From positions 1,178,001 through 1,242,000 of the forward strand of contig AP019005.1 in the NCBI GenBank assembly GCA_003945285.1: a stretch of DNA of 64,000 nucleotides, written 5' to 3'. Source of the DNA: Hydrogenimonas sp. GTDB lineage: Bacteria > Campylobacterota > Campylobacteria > Campylobacterales > Hydrogenimonadaceae. Numbering within the stretch: the first letter of the stretch is position 1; each line of letters opens with the position of its first letter. This document shows, one piece after another, positions 43,061-50,366 of the stretch. A program made the position numbers and the translations under genes. The notes beneath the pieces are model-generated. The model ran no database searches. It saw only the letters and a list, made by a program, of their open reading frames with translations, and had not been told where the DNA came from.

Positions 43061-44953
43061 ATGGCCGAAGCCGCCGCGCTGTTTCTACACGATCACCGTC
43101 TCGACAGAGATGAAGCCGACCTGATCTGCGCCAGGATAGAGGAGTTGACCGGTCGAAGGGTCGAGAGAGCGATTTTCAAAAGACGAAAAAACCTCTTTGA
43201 ATCCGGAAGTCATATCTATGTAATGGTAGAAGACGAAGATTTTCGGGAGTGGCTCAGACATATTCGTCATGCGGATATAACCGTCACTCTGCTCCCTTTC
43301 GACAAAAACAGGCTCTGCCGTGAAGCCTATGCTATACCTTCAACTCTGGACGATGCCGTGAAGCTCGCCGAAGATGAGAGCGTTCATACTCTCGATCACC
43401 AGGTGCTCTGTAACGGAAAAGTTATAATCGGCTGTGCATCGGCCGGAGAGAGCGGCTGGATCAACGGCAACGGTCCAAAGGCTCTGGCAAAATCGGTTTT
43501 CAAAAGTCTCTTTTCACTGAAACTCTTTCCGCTTCAGATCGTTACCGCCAAAGAGAAGGAGATATCTACCGCATCGCTTCTCATCGAAGCGGGAGGCGAG
43601 GGTGTGATGCAGATCAAAAGACCCTACTTTTTCAAAGAGTCCGACAACCAGTGCCGCCGCATCGCATCGGTAATCTACGCTCCCCAGAGCATTCTCGGAG
43701 CTTTGAAACTGAGATTTTTTCTCGCGAAGAGGAAAATCAACCCTACCGAGACTCTTCCTCCCGGCATAGGAACCGTCAAAAGCGAATCTGTCACCCTGAG
43801 AAGCGCAAACAGCAAACCTATGCACCTGATAGTGGACGGAATGAAGAGCGAAGTGAAAGAGATAACATTTGAAACAGTGGAGAGCAGCGCGAAAATAGTT
43901 ACAGGATGGAAAGGGTGTTCCGGCGGGGAGGAGAAAGAGAGTCTACGTACACAGAATCTCCCTCAAGACGGCGACCTGATAAACTTTTTCACCCGCAGAA
44001 CACTTCCTCTGGTCCCGATAGCCTCCGAAGAGGCTTTCGAAGAGCTATTCAGAAAACTAAGAAACTCAGCCAAGATGTCGGCAAGCTACCTTCTGCTGCT
44101 TCTGATCAGCGTACTGATGGCGGCTACAGGCCTCTTCCAGAACTCTTCACCAACAATTATAGGCGCAATGATCCTGGCGCCCCTCATGGCGCCCATCGTA
44201 GCTTTCGCCATGGGGGCAATCCGCTTCGACAATGCGCTCATGCAGAAGAGTACAAAGACTATACTCCTCTCCGTCGTAATATCGCTTGCCGCTTCGGCCC
44301 TATACGCATGGTGGCTCCCTTTTACACATATAACGGAGCAGATGTACATGAGAACACACCCGACTCTTCTGGATCTCGCCGTCGCTGTTTTCGCCGGAAT
44401 CGCCGCAGCCTACGGATACTCCAACTCGAAGGTCGGGGAGAGCCTGGCGGGCGTTGCGATAGCGGTTGCTCTGGTGCCGCCTCTTTGCGTCTCCGGCATC
44501 GGCATAGGCTGGGGTTCCTGGCCGATATTTTCGAACGCATTTTTACTTTTTCTCGCAAACATCGTAGGAATCATCGTAGCATCCGGCGCAATGTTCTACA
44601 TATTGGGGTTCGCTTCGAGCAGGTACGCTTCCGCCGCCTTCTTCATCAAACTCCTGATGGCCGGTATCATAGCGATACCGTTATGGCTCTCCACGCGCAC
44701 GCTTGTAGCACAGGAGCACGTCTATGAGAGTCTGGCCGAAATGAGCCGCCTGAAAGTGGACGGAAAGAGCCTCGAGATCCACTTGAAGCGCGTAAGACAC
44801 GAGAACGGGTTTATATATGCCGACCTCATCGTATATTCGAAGGGGGAGCTCGATGCGAAAAGCAAAAAAGCTGCGATTCAAAAGATTCTCGAAAAAACCG
44901 ATCCGAATACAAGGGTCATTGTAGACTTTAAAACCGTATACTCGAAGCGGTAA
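43061..44953 (+). CDS. DUF389 membrane protein with a large N-terminal cytoplasmic domain
   Basis: 630 residues. The C-terminal half (about 340-560) is the DUF389 membrane domain with MSASYLLLLLISVLMAATGL, NSSPTIIGAMILAPLMAPIV and GESLAGVAIAVALVPPLCVS. The first 300 residues are soluble and include LPLQIVTAKEKEISTASLLI-like alternation and HLIVDGMKSEVKEI, which resembles the end of the diacylglycerol-kinase fold; that similarity is weak. A final soluble segment of about 70 residues follows the membrane part. Function unknown. ATG 43061 after GAAGGAGAGTCA. Confidence 0.8.
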   Translation: MAEAAALFLHDHRLDRDEADLICARIEELTGRRVERAIFKRRKNLFESGSHIYVMVEDEDFREWLRHIRHADITVTLLPFDKNRLCREAYAIPSTLDDAVKLAEDESVHTLDHQVLCNGKVIIGCASAGESGWINGNGPKALAKSVFKSLFSLKLFPLQIVTAKEKEISTASLLIEAGGEGVMQIKRPYFFKESDNQCRRIASVIYAPQSILGALKLRFFLAKRKINPTETLPPGIGTVKSESVTLRSANSKPMHLIVDGMKSEVKEITFETVESSAKIVTGWKGCSGGEEKESLRTQNLPQDGDLINFFTRRTLPLVPIASEEAFEELFRKLRNSAKMSASYLLLLLISVLMAATGLFQNSSPTIIGAMILAPLMAPIVAFAMGAIRFDNALMQKSTKTILLSVVISLAASALYAWWLPFTHITEQMYMRTHPTLLDLAVAVFAGIAAAYGYSNSKVGESLAGVAIAVALVPPLCVSGIGIGWGSWPIFSNAFLLFLANIVGIIVASGAMFYILGFASSRYASAAFFIKLLMAGIIAIPLWLSTRTLVAQEHVYESLAEMSRLKVDGKSLEIHLKRVRHENGFIYADLIVYSKGELDAKSKKAAIQKILEKTDPNTRVIVDFKTVYSKR

Positions 44954-44959
44954 GTAACA

Positions 44960-44989
44960 GATGTTGCGCAAAAAGCGCAACATCACTTT
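44960..44989. terminator. Bidirectional terminator between the DUF389 and HdeD genes
   Basis: GATGTTGCGC (44960-44969), loop AAAAA, GCGCAACATC (44975-44984), then ACTTTTT. Perfect 10-bp stem seven bases after the DUF389 stop. It also overlaps the end of the converging HdeD gene. Confidence 0.8.
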
Positions 44990-45525
44990 TTCAGGTAACT
45001 GCCGAGAGTTATCAGAACTATGCCGTCTATAAAGAGGCTGATACCTACAAAAAGCCCTACAAGATAGAGAGAGCTGAAGGGCCATCCTATCAGAAATATG
45101 ACGGCCAGAATGAGTGAAAAGATTCCGTTGACCAGCCATAGCCACCACCCTTTTGCCGGTTTCATCGTAAACGCAAGCGCCATATTCCCAAAGGAGTCGA
45201 AGAGGAAATAAATGGCTAGGAGCATACCTACCGCCGCGATTCCGGGCATAGGTTTTAGAATGAGCAGTATGGCCGTAGCGACTAGAATGAAGGTTTTAAG
45301 CCATCCGAGCCAGTCGTTTCTGTCGCTCATCCATGTGAAGTATCCTGTCATCATACCTCCCAAAAGCAGCATCCACGCTACGAAAAATAGTGTAGCCAGA
45401 GACATCATTCCGGGAAATATGATTCCTCCCAGCCCGAGCAGCACCATTACGACACCCGCCACCCTGAAGTTTTTCGAGACTCTCTTTTTGGTCTCTTCGT
45501 CCATATCCATCCAGATTTTCCACAT
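44983..45525 (-). CDS. HdeD-family (DUF308) membrane protein
   Basis: 180 residues with six hydrophobic segments in the DUF308/HdeD pattern (VVMVLLGLGGIIFPGMMSLA, then paired segments, and a late LFIDGIVLITLGSYL). E. coli HdeD is linked to acid resistance at high cell density; here function is unproven. ATG 45525 follows AAAGGATCGGAC. The stop lies within the terminator hairpin. Confidence 0.85.
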   Translation of the reverse strand: MWKIWMDMDEETKKRVSKNFRVAGVVMVLLGLGGIIFPGMMSLATLFFVAWMLLLGGMMTGYFTWMSDRNDWLGWLKTFILVATAILLILKPMPGIAAVGMLLAIYFLFDSFGNMALAFTMKPAKGWWLWLVNGIFSLILAVIFLIGWPFSSLYLVGLFVGISLFIDGIVLITLGSYLKK

Positions 45526-45591
45526 GTCCGATCCTTTGCGAGAAGTCTAATATTCTGTCGCCGACGCCGACACCTCTGTGTAACATCGGGG

Positions 45592-45786
45592 TTATTCGAG
45601 CACAAGGCCGGGAGGCCCCATAAACAGGTGCACCATTCCGCCGAAAAGCATTCCCAAAAACATCATGATGAAGTAGATGATAAAAAGCGCCGGAATAGAT
45701 GCCAGCGCAAGCTTCACCATGAACCAGACCAGATTCCAAAACGGTATCTCAAGCCCCGATACGACAACTTTTTTAATCTCTTCCAC
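45592..45786 (-). CDS. Small membrane protein of unknown function
   Basis: 64 residues with a GTG start at 45786 behind AAAGGAGAGAGCA. Two hydrophobic segments (FWNLVWFMVKLALASIPALF and FIIYFIMMFLGMLFGGMVHL) make it a likely two-pass inner-membrane protein. It overlaps the end of the LOG gene by 14 bases, so it is translated from the same mRNA. No family recognised. Confidence 0.65.
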   Translation of the reverse strand: MEEIKKVVVSGLEIPFWNLVWFMVKLALASIPALFIIYFIMMFLGMLFGGMVHLFMGPPGLVLE

Positions 45787-46723
45787 TGCTCTCTCCTTTC
45801 ATGAACAGAGGTGTTCTCCTCTCATTGTACCACTCTATTATGTGGTCCCACGCATCTGCGGCATTGTCGACAATCTTGAACGTATCCAAATCCTCCGGGG
45901 CGATGACCCCTTCCTCTTTGAGAAAATCGAAATCTATGAGCTTGCGCCAGTAGCTCTTTCCTACCATCACGACCGGTATGGGGGAGGTCTTTCTTGTCTG
46001 CACGAGCGTGAGTATTTCAAATAGCTCATCGAGTGTTCCGAACCCGCCCGGGTAGACCACAAGCGCCTTTGCCCTCAGGAAAAAGTGGAGCTTTCTAATG
46101 GCGAAATAGTGGAACTGAAAACAGAGTTCCGGGGTGATGTACGGGTTGGGATACTGCTCGTGCGGAAGCTGGATATTGAGCCCTATAGACTTCGCCCCAA
46201 CATCGAACGAGCCGCGGTTGGCCGCCTCCATGATACCGGGACCTCCTCCCGTCATAAGTATGACACGGCAATCTTCGGGCCCTTTTCCGCTCTTTCCTAT
46301 ATAGCGCCCCAGCATCCTTGCATCGTCGTAATAGATGCTCTTCTCCAACATTCTCTCGGCACTGTAGAGTTCGTTGAGAAGCGCTTTGGAGTTTGGGTGC
46401 GCCTCCACCTTTTTCTGAATCTCCTTCAGCTTGGCCATAGCCGTTTTGTGCTCATGAATACGTGCACTGCCAAAGACCACTATCGTATGTTCTATGCCGA
46501 ATTTCGACATGGCGAGTTCGGCTTTCAGGTAATCGACCTCGAGCCTTATTCCTCTCGCTTCGTAAGAGGCCATGAAGTCCGGGTCCTCTTCGGCCAGACG
46601 GTATGTGGGGCTCTCCATTATCTTTTTCACAAGTGCCAATGCCTTCGGGTCTTCGCTTTTCGGTTTCGGGTGCTCCCAGGGAAGCGGTGTTTTGTGATTG
46701 TTTTTTCTCTTTTTGTTCAGCAT
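45773..46723 (-). CDS. LOG-family Rossmann-fold protein (TIGR00730-like)
   Basis: 316 residues. The family signature PGGFGTLDELFEILTLVQTR is present along with GGGPGIMEAANRGSFD, which form the nucleotide-binding site. LOG proteins release cytokinin-type bases from nucleotide monophosphates or act as nucleotide 5'-monophosphate phosphoribohydrolases (PpnN type); the substrate here is not known. The N-terminus (about 100 residues) is longer than in short LOGs. ATG 46723 follows CGGAGGAACC, 29 nt after a leader hairpin. Confidence 0.85.
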   Translation of the reverse strand: MLNKKRKNNHKTPLPWEHPKPKSEDPKALALVKKIMESPTYRLAEEDPDFMASYEARGIRLEVDYLKAELAMSKFGIEHTIVVFGSARIHEHKTAMAKLKEIQKKVEAHPNSKALLNELYSAERMLEKSIYYDDARMLGRYIGKSGKGPEDCRVILMTGGGPGIMEAANRGSFDVGAKSIGLNIQLPHEQYPNPYITPELCFQFHYFAIRKLHFFLRAKALVVYPGGFGTLDELFEILTLVQTRKTSPIPVVMVGKSYWRKLIDFDFLKEEGVIAPEDLDTFKIVDNAADAWDHIIEWYNERRTPLFMKGESSGRD

Positions 46724-46752
46724 GGTTCCTCCGTTTTTTTATCTATTTTAAT

Positions 46753-46863
46753 CAAAAAATGGGCAAAGCCCATTTTTTGGCGGGGACTCTCCGTCCCCTG
46801 CACCCCCCTGAAGCTTCGAAATCAGAGATTTCGAGACGGCTTTCGCACTTCATGCAAAGCCGG
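46753..46863 (-). promoter_or_regulatory. Structured leader element in front of the LOG gene
   Basis: Hairpin 1 is CAAAAAATGGGC (46753-46764), AAA, GCCCATTTTTTG (46768-46779): a perfect 12-bp stem whose outer sequence differs from all other copies. It is followed by GGGGAC-TCTCC-GTCCCC, the C-run with GAAGCTT, CGAAATC-AGA-GATTTCG and the last hairpin to 46863. Foot to ATG spacing is 29 nt. On the minus strand the stem is followed by TTTTTT, so this copy could also work as a terminator. Confidence 0.7.
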
Positions 46864-46885
46864 ACAACCGTTTGCACTCTTCGGT

Positions 46886-46963
46886 AAACAAAGCCCATTT
46901 TTTGGCGGGGACTCTCCGTCCCCTGCACCCCCCTGAAGCTTCGAAATCAGAGATTTCGAGAGG
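46886..46963 (-). repeat. Tandem second copy of the LOG-gene leader element
   Basis: ACAAAGCCCATTTTTTGG, then hairpin 2, the C-run and hairpin 3 as in the first copy. The left arm of hairpin 1 is missing. It ends 20 bases before the DUF4010 stop. Confidence 0.6.
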
Positions 46964-46981
46964 ATGTTACACAGGTAAATT

Positions 46982-48241
46982 TCAAACCCTTGTCAGAACG
47001 ACTCCCCACACAATCGTCACGACACCCAATACCGCTATGGCCGCCGATGACCGAAATGTCTTTTTCAGCCCTCCGAACCAGACGGCGTAGAACGCCTTCA
47101 GAAGGTTGTTGCTTCCGGCAGCGATCATGACCAGAGAGGCCACCTGAGCCGCGGATACGCTGTATTTTCCGGTCAGCAAGGAGAGCACGAAGGGGTCTAT
47201 GTCCGTAAACCCGACTACGAAAGAGAGTACCTCCAGCCCTCCTGAGCCGTACTCTTTCGAGACAAACTGCGTCAAAACCATCATAACCACGAACAGCAGT
47301 GCAAACAGAAGCGCAGCCCCGAGTTCCAGAGGGTTCTTGTCTACAAAAGAGGCTTCACCTTCACCGCCGCCGCCAGATCTCATAAAGAGTGCGGACAGAC
47401 CCAGACCTACCGCAAAGAGTATCAAAAACGGAAGTGCCAACGATTTGGCGACCGGTATGTTGAAAATGGCGGCTACCACGATGAGACGAAGATACATCAC
47501 CGATGTCGCGGCGATTATCGCGGATTCGACAACCGAATTGTACCCCATGCCCTTCAGCTTCCTGGCCAGTACGACCGTGGTGGCGGTAGACGAGTAGGTT
47601 CCGCCTATGAGTCCGGTCAGAAAAAAGCCTTTCGAGGGTAAAAAGTATTTCTGGGTTATGTAGCCTCCGTAACTGATGGCCGAAATGACCACTACCGCCA
47701 TCCATATCTTGAAAGGAGAAAGCGGGATGTAACGGGTTATCGGCTCATCGGGAAGAAGAGGCAGTATGACGGCCGAAAGTAGCACCATCTTTCCGAGCGT
47801 CTCGAACTCGTATGTGTTGATGCCGAGTGTAAATTTCTGAATAGTGTGCCTGGCGTTGAGAATGAATATTATGAGAACAAACAGAAGCGCCGGCATCCAG
47901 AGCGGATATATCTGTGTCATCGGTCCGAATGCGTAGACGCAGAGCATGACTGTAAAGAGCAGTATACTTTGACTCTTTTTCCGCACTTTCGTCCAGTAGA
48001 AAATCGAATAGACAAGGCTCAAAGAGATCAAAACAGCGGTATATGGAACGAGGTGCACAGGATCGATTTTATAGAAAAGAAAGCCCAGAATTCCTACGAA
48101 TGTCAGTGTCCTTGCCGAACCGAAAAAGTATTTCGCCGAATCTGCATGGAACTGTATTCGGTACGTTTTGACCTCCAGCCCCACAAGAAAGCTGAAGACT
48201 ACGGTTATCGCGAAGTGTACGAGATCTGGCTCCAGTCTCAT
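46982..48241 (-). CDS. MgtC/SapB and DUF4010 domain membrane protein
   Basis: 419 residues with about twelve hydrophobic segments. The N-terminal part (FAITVVFSFLVGLEVKTYRI) fits MgtC/SapB and the C-terminal two thirds fit DUF4010 (FFLTGLIGGTYSSTATTVVL, SFVVGFTDIDPFVLSL, VMIAAGSNNLLKAFYAVWFG). Function unknown; related proteins are implicated in ion homeostasis. ATG 48241 overlaps the ppk2 stop by four bases, making it the last gene of the H+-ATPase operon. Confidence 0.82.
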   Translation of the reverse strand: MRLEPDLVHFAITVVFSFLVGLEVKTYRIQFHADSAKYFFGSARTLTFVGILGFLFYKIDPVHLVPYTAVLISLSLVYSIFYWTKVRKKSQSILLFTVMLCVYAFGPMTQIYPLWMPALLFVLIIFILNARHTIQKFTLGINTYEFETLGKMVLLSAVILPLLPDEPITRYIPLSPFKIWMAVVVISAISYGGYITQKYFLPSKGFFLTGLIGGTYSSTATTVVLARKLKGMGYNSVVESAIIAATSVMYLRLIVVAAIFNIPVAKSLALPFLILFAVGLGLSALFMRSGGGGEGEASFVDKNPLELGAALLFALLFVVMMVLTQFVSKEYGSGGLEVLSFVVGFTDIDPFVLSLLTGKYSVSAAQVASLVMIAAGSNNLLKAFYAVWFGGLKKTFRSSAAIAVLGVVTIVWGVVLTRV

Positions 48242-48996
48242 GGCGCAATCAACCCCTTTTCGTAGCACTGAGGATCGAACTCGCAAACCACATCGTTGTC
48301 GAAGAGCAGGTACTTCTCCTCCTTCCCCGGATAATCCACATGCGAAAGAAAGTGTTTCATGACATTTATTCTGGAGACCCTCTTGTCGTCGCTGTGCACC
48401 ACATACCAGGGGGCGAAAACGAACGATGTCTTGGCAAACATCTCATCTCTGGCTTTTGAATACTCCTTCCAGAGTTTTTGGGCCTTCTGGTCTATCGGGC
48501 TGAGTTTCCACTGCTTCAGCGGATCTCTTTTCCTCTCCTCGAGCCGTCTCTTCTGCTCCTTTTTCGAAATATCCAGGTAGTATTTGAAGAAGATCATCTC
48601 CGAGTGCGTAAGCATCTGTTCGAAGCTGGAGACCTCTCTCATGAAGAGTTCATACTCCTTTTTTGTACAGAAGCCCATCACCTTTTCGACGCCCGCCCTG
48701 TTGTACCAGCTCCGGTTGAAAAAGACGATCTCCCCGCCGCTCGGCAGATGCGGCGTATACCGCTGAAAATACCACGACTTTCTCTCTCGGTCACTCGGTT
48801 TACCGAGCGCCACGGAGCGCACCTCCCTGGGGCTGAGATGTTCGGTGAACCGCTTTATGGTTCCATCTTTACCGGCGGCATCCCTCCCTTCGAATACCAC
48901 GCAGACTTTGATCTCTTTTTTAATAACATGGCGCTGGAACTTCACCAGTTCGACCTGCAGCCGGTAGAGCTCCTTCTTGTACCTCTTTCTATCCAT
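48238..48996 (-). CDS. ppk2: Polyphosphate kinase 2 family protein
   Basis: 252 residues. The Walker A loop is VFEGRDAAGKDGTIKRF, Walker B region GEIVFFNRSWYNRAGVE, and the lid DRERKSWYFQRYTPHLP. PPK2 enzymes transfer phosphate between polyphosphate and nucleoside mono- or diphosphates. The class (NDP- or NMP-using) is not decided from sequence alone. ATG 48996 overlaps the last base of the flavoprotein stop (TAATG), so it is coupled. May supply nucleotide triphosphate from polyphosphate for the proton pump upstream; inference. Confidence 0.92.
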   Translation of the reverse strand: MDRKRYKKELYRLQVELVKFQRHVIKKEIKVCVVFEGRDAAGKDGTIKRFTEHLSPREVRSVALGKPSDRERKSWYFQRYTPHLPSGGEIVFFNRSWYNRAGVEKVMGFCTKKEYELFMREVSSFEQMLTHSEMIFFKYYLDISKKEQKRRLEERKRDPLKQWKLSPIDQKAQKLWKEYSKARDEMFAKTSFVFAPWYVVHSDDKRVSRINVMKHFLSHVDYPGKEEKYLLFDNDVVCEFDPQCYEKGLIAP

Positions 48997-50366
48997 TACA
49001 TCATACCCCGCATTATCATGTTGAAATAGACCCAGCGCATAAGGTGGAGGTCTATCTCCCACCATATCCACCTTGGTTCGGTCGGATCGAGCGGAAAAGT
49101 GGGATCGAACCCTTTTTCGTCATATTCGGCCAGCATCTCCCTGCCGTAGCGGGTGCGTATCGGAACCGCCGTATAGCCCAGATACTTCGCCGGAAGCGGC
49201 TTCTCTTCGAGAGCCGCGGCGATATTGTCCTGCATTACGATCGCCTGGTCGCGTGCGGCTGCACCGCTCTTTCCGAAAGGGGTGCCCAGAACGTCGCCGA
49301 CTCCGAAAACGTTGGGGTAGCTCTTGTGACGGAGAGTACGGGCCTCTGCATCGAACCACCCTTTGAACTCACCTTCGTAGGCTGCGAGCGGGGAGTCTCT
49401 GAGTACACCGGAGGCCCTCATCGGAGGAGTGATATGCAGAAAGTCGTACGGTACCTCTCTGCCTGTTCCCCCGAATTCGAACGTCGCTATCTTTCGCTCC
49501 GCATCTACCGAAATGAGCCTGTGTGAAAAGAGCGTAGAGAAGTTTTTCTCACTCCCGACCATCTTTTTGAGTACCTTGTCGTATCCGACGTTTCCTATCA
49601 GCCTATCCGACGATTTCACAAGAGTGAACTCCGCTTTCGCATGAAGATCAGAACCCTTCATCGGGCCGTTGCCCTTCAGCATATCGTTGCATAAAAAGAG
49701 GATATCGAGCGAAACGCCCTCACCTTTCACCGGCGTATCCGGATCGGCGAGCAGAACCTTTACATGCCCGCTCTGTGCACTTTTGCGTATATCCGAAAAC
49801 CAGCTTCGGGTGAGCTCGCCTCCGGTTGCGACTCCTTTTGACGTATCGTTCATATATACGCTTGTGATGCCGTTTTTGCCTATCATAGAACTCTCCAGGC
49901 CCTCTATAGCCCCGAAATCATACTCACAACCGGTAGCGACTATAAGAAAGTCGTAGAGAATCTTGCCGCTCTTGTCTGTCTTTAGAGAGTTACTCTCCGG
50001 ATCGAAAAAGAGAACACTCTCGCGAAGCCATTTTACGCCGTCCGGGAGAAAACCGGATGTCGGCTGAACATTGTCGGAACTCCTGTAGAGACCGGCCGCC
50101 GTAAAGAGCTGCCCAGGCTGATACAGATGCTGCGCATTGGGCGAGACGAGGATGATCTGCGCATTCGGAGCGGCTCTGCGGATACGTGCCGCAACGGCCA
50201 TACCGGCAGTACCGCCTCCGGCAATGACGATACGTGCTTTTCTCTTGCTCGAGGGCATCGAAAGTTTCGTCTCGGCGGCATTGAGCCCGCCAGACAAGAG
50301 CAGGCCGGCACCGATTCCGAATCTTTTCAGGAGCTCCCTGCGCCGGGCATCAAATAACCTCTTCAT
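48996..50366 (-). CDS. SQR/FccB-like FAD-dependent oxidoreductase with Tat-type signal
   Basis: 456 residues. The N-terminus RRRELLKRFGIGAGLLLSGG looks like a twin-arginine signal, so the protein may be exported and face the periplasm. The FAD loop VIAGGGTAGMAVAARI, LIVATGCEYDF and NVFGVGDVLGTPFGKSGAAA match sulfide:quinone oxidoreductases and flavocytochrome c sulfide dehydrogenases. Only two cysteines are present (in ATGCEYDF and LFLCNDML); the second active-site cysteine expected in the C-terminal half (here HITPPMRAS) is absent. The C-terminus (IDLHLMRWVYFNMIMRGMM) is amphipathic and may anchor it to membrane. Start ATG 50366 after GAAGGAGATACC. Confidence 0.8.
   Translation of the reverse strand: MKRLFDARRRELLKRFGIGAGLLLSGGLNAAETKLSMPSSKRKARIVIAGGGTAGMAVAARIRRAAPNAQIILVSPNAQHLYQPGQLFTAAGLYRSSDNVQPTSGFLPDGVKWLRESVLFFDPESNSLKTDKSGKILYDFLIVATGCEYDFGAIEGLESSMIGKNGITSVYMNDTSKGVATGGELTRSWFSDIRKSAQSGHVKVLLADPDTPVKGEGVSLDILFLCNDMLKGNGPMKGSDLHAKAEFTLVKSSDRLIGNVGYDKVLKKMVGSEKNFSTLFSHRLISVDAERKIATFEFGGTGREVPYDFLHITPPMRASGVLRDSPLAAYEGEFKGWFDAEARTLRHKSYPNVFGVGDVLGTPFGKSGAAARDQAIVMQDNIAAALEEKPLPAKYLGYTAVPIRTRYGREMLAEYDEKGFDPTFPLDPTEPRWIWWEIDLHLMRWVYFNMIMRGMM

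Noticed and set aside
46753-46779. Intrinsic terminator rather than leader hairpin upstream of the LOG gene
   Set aside because: The T-run exists only in this copy because the stem itself is A/T-rich; the other copies have the same position and no T-run, so a common leader role explains more.
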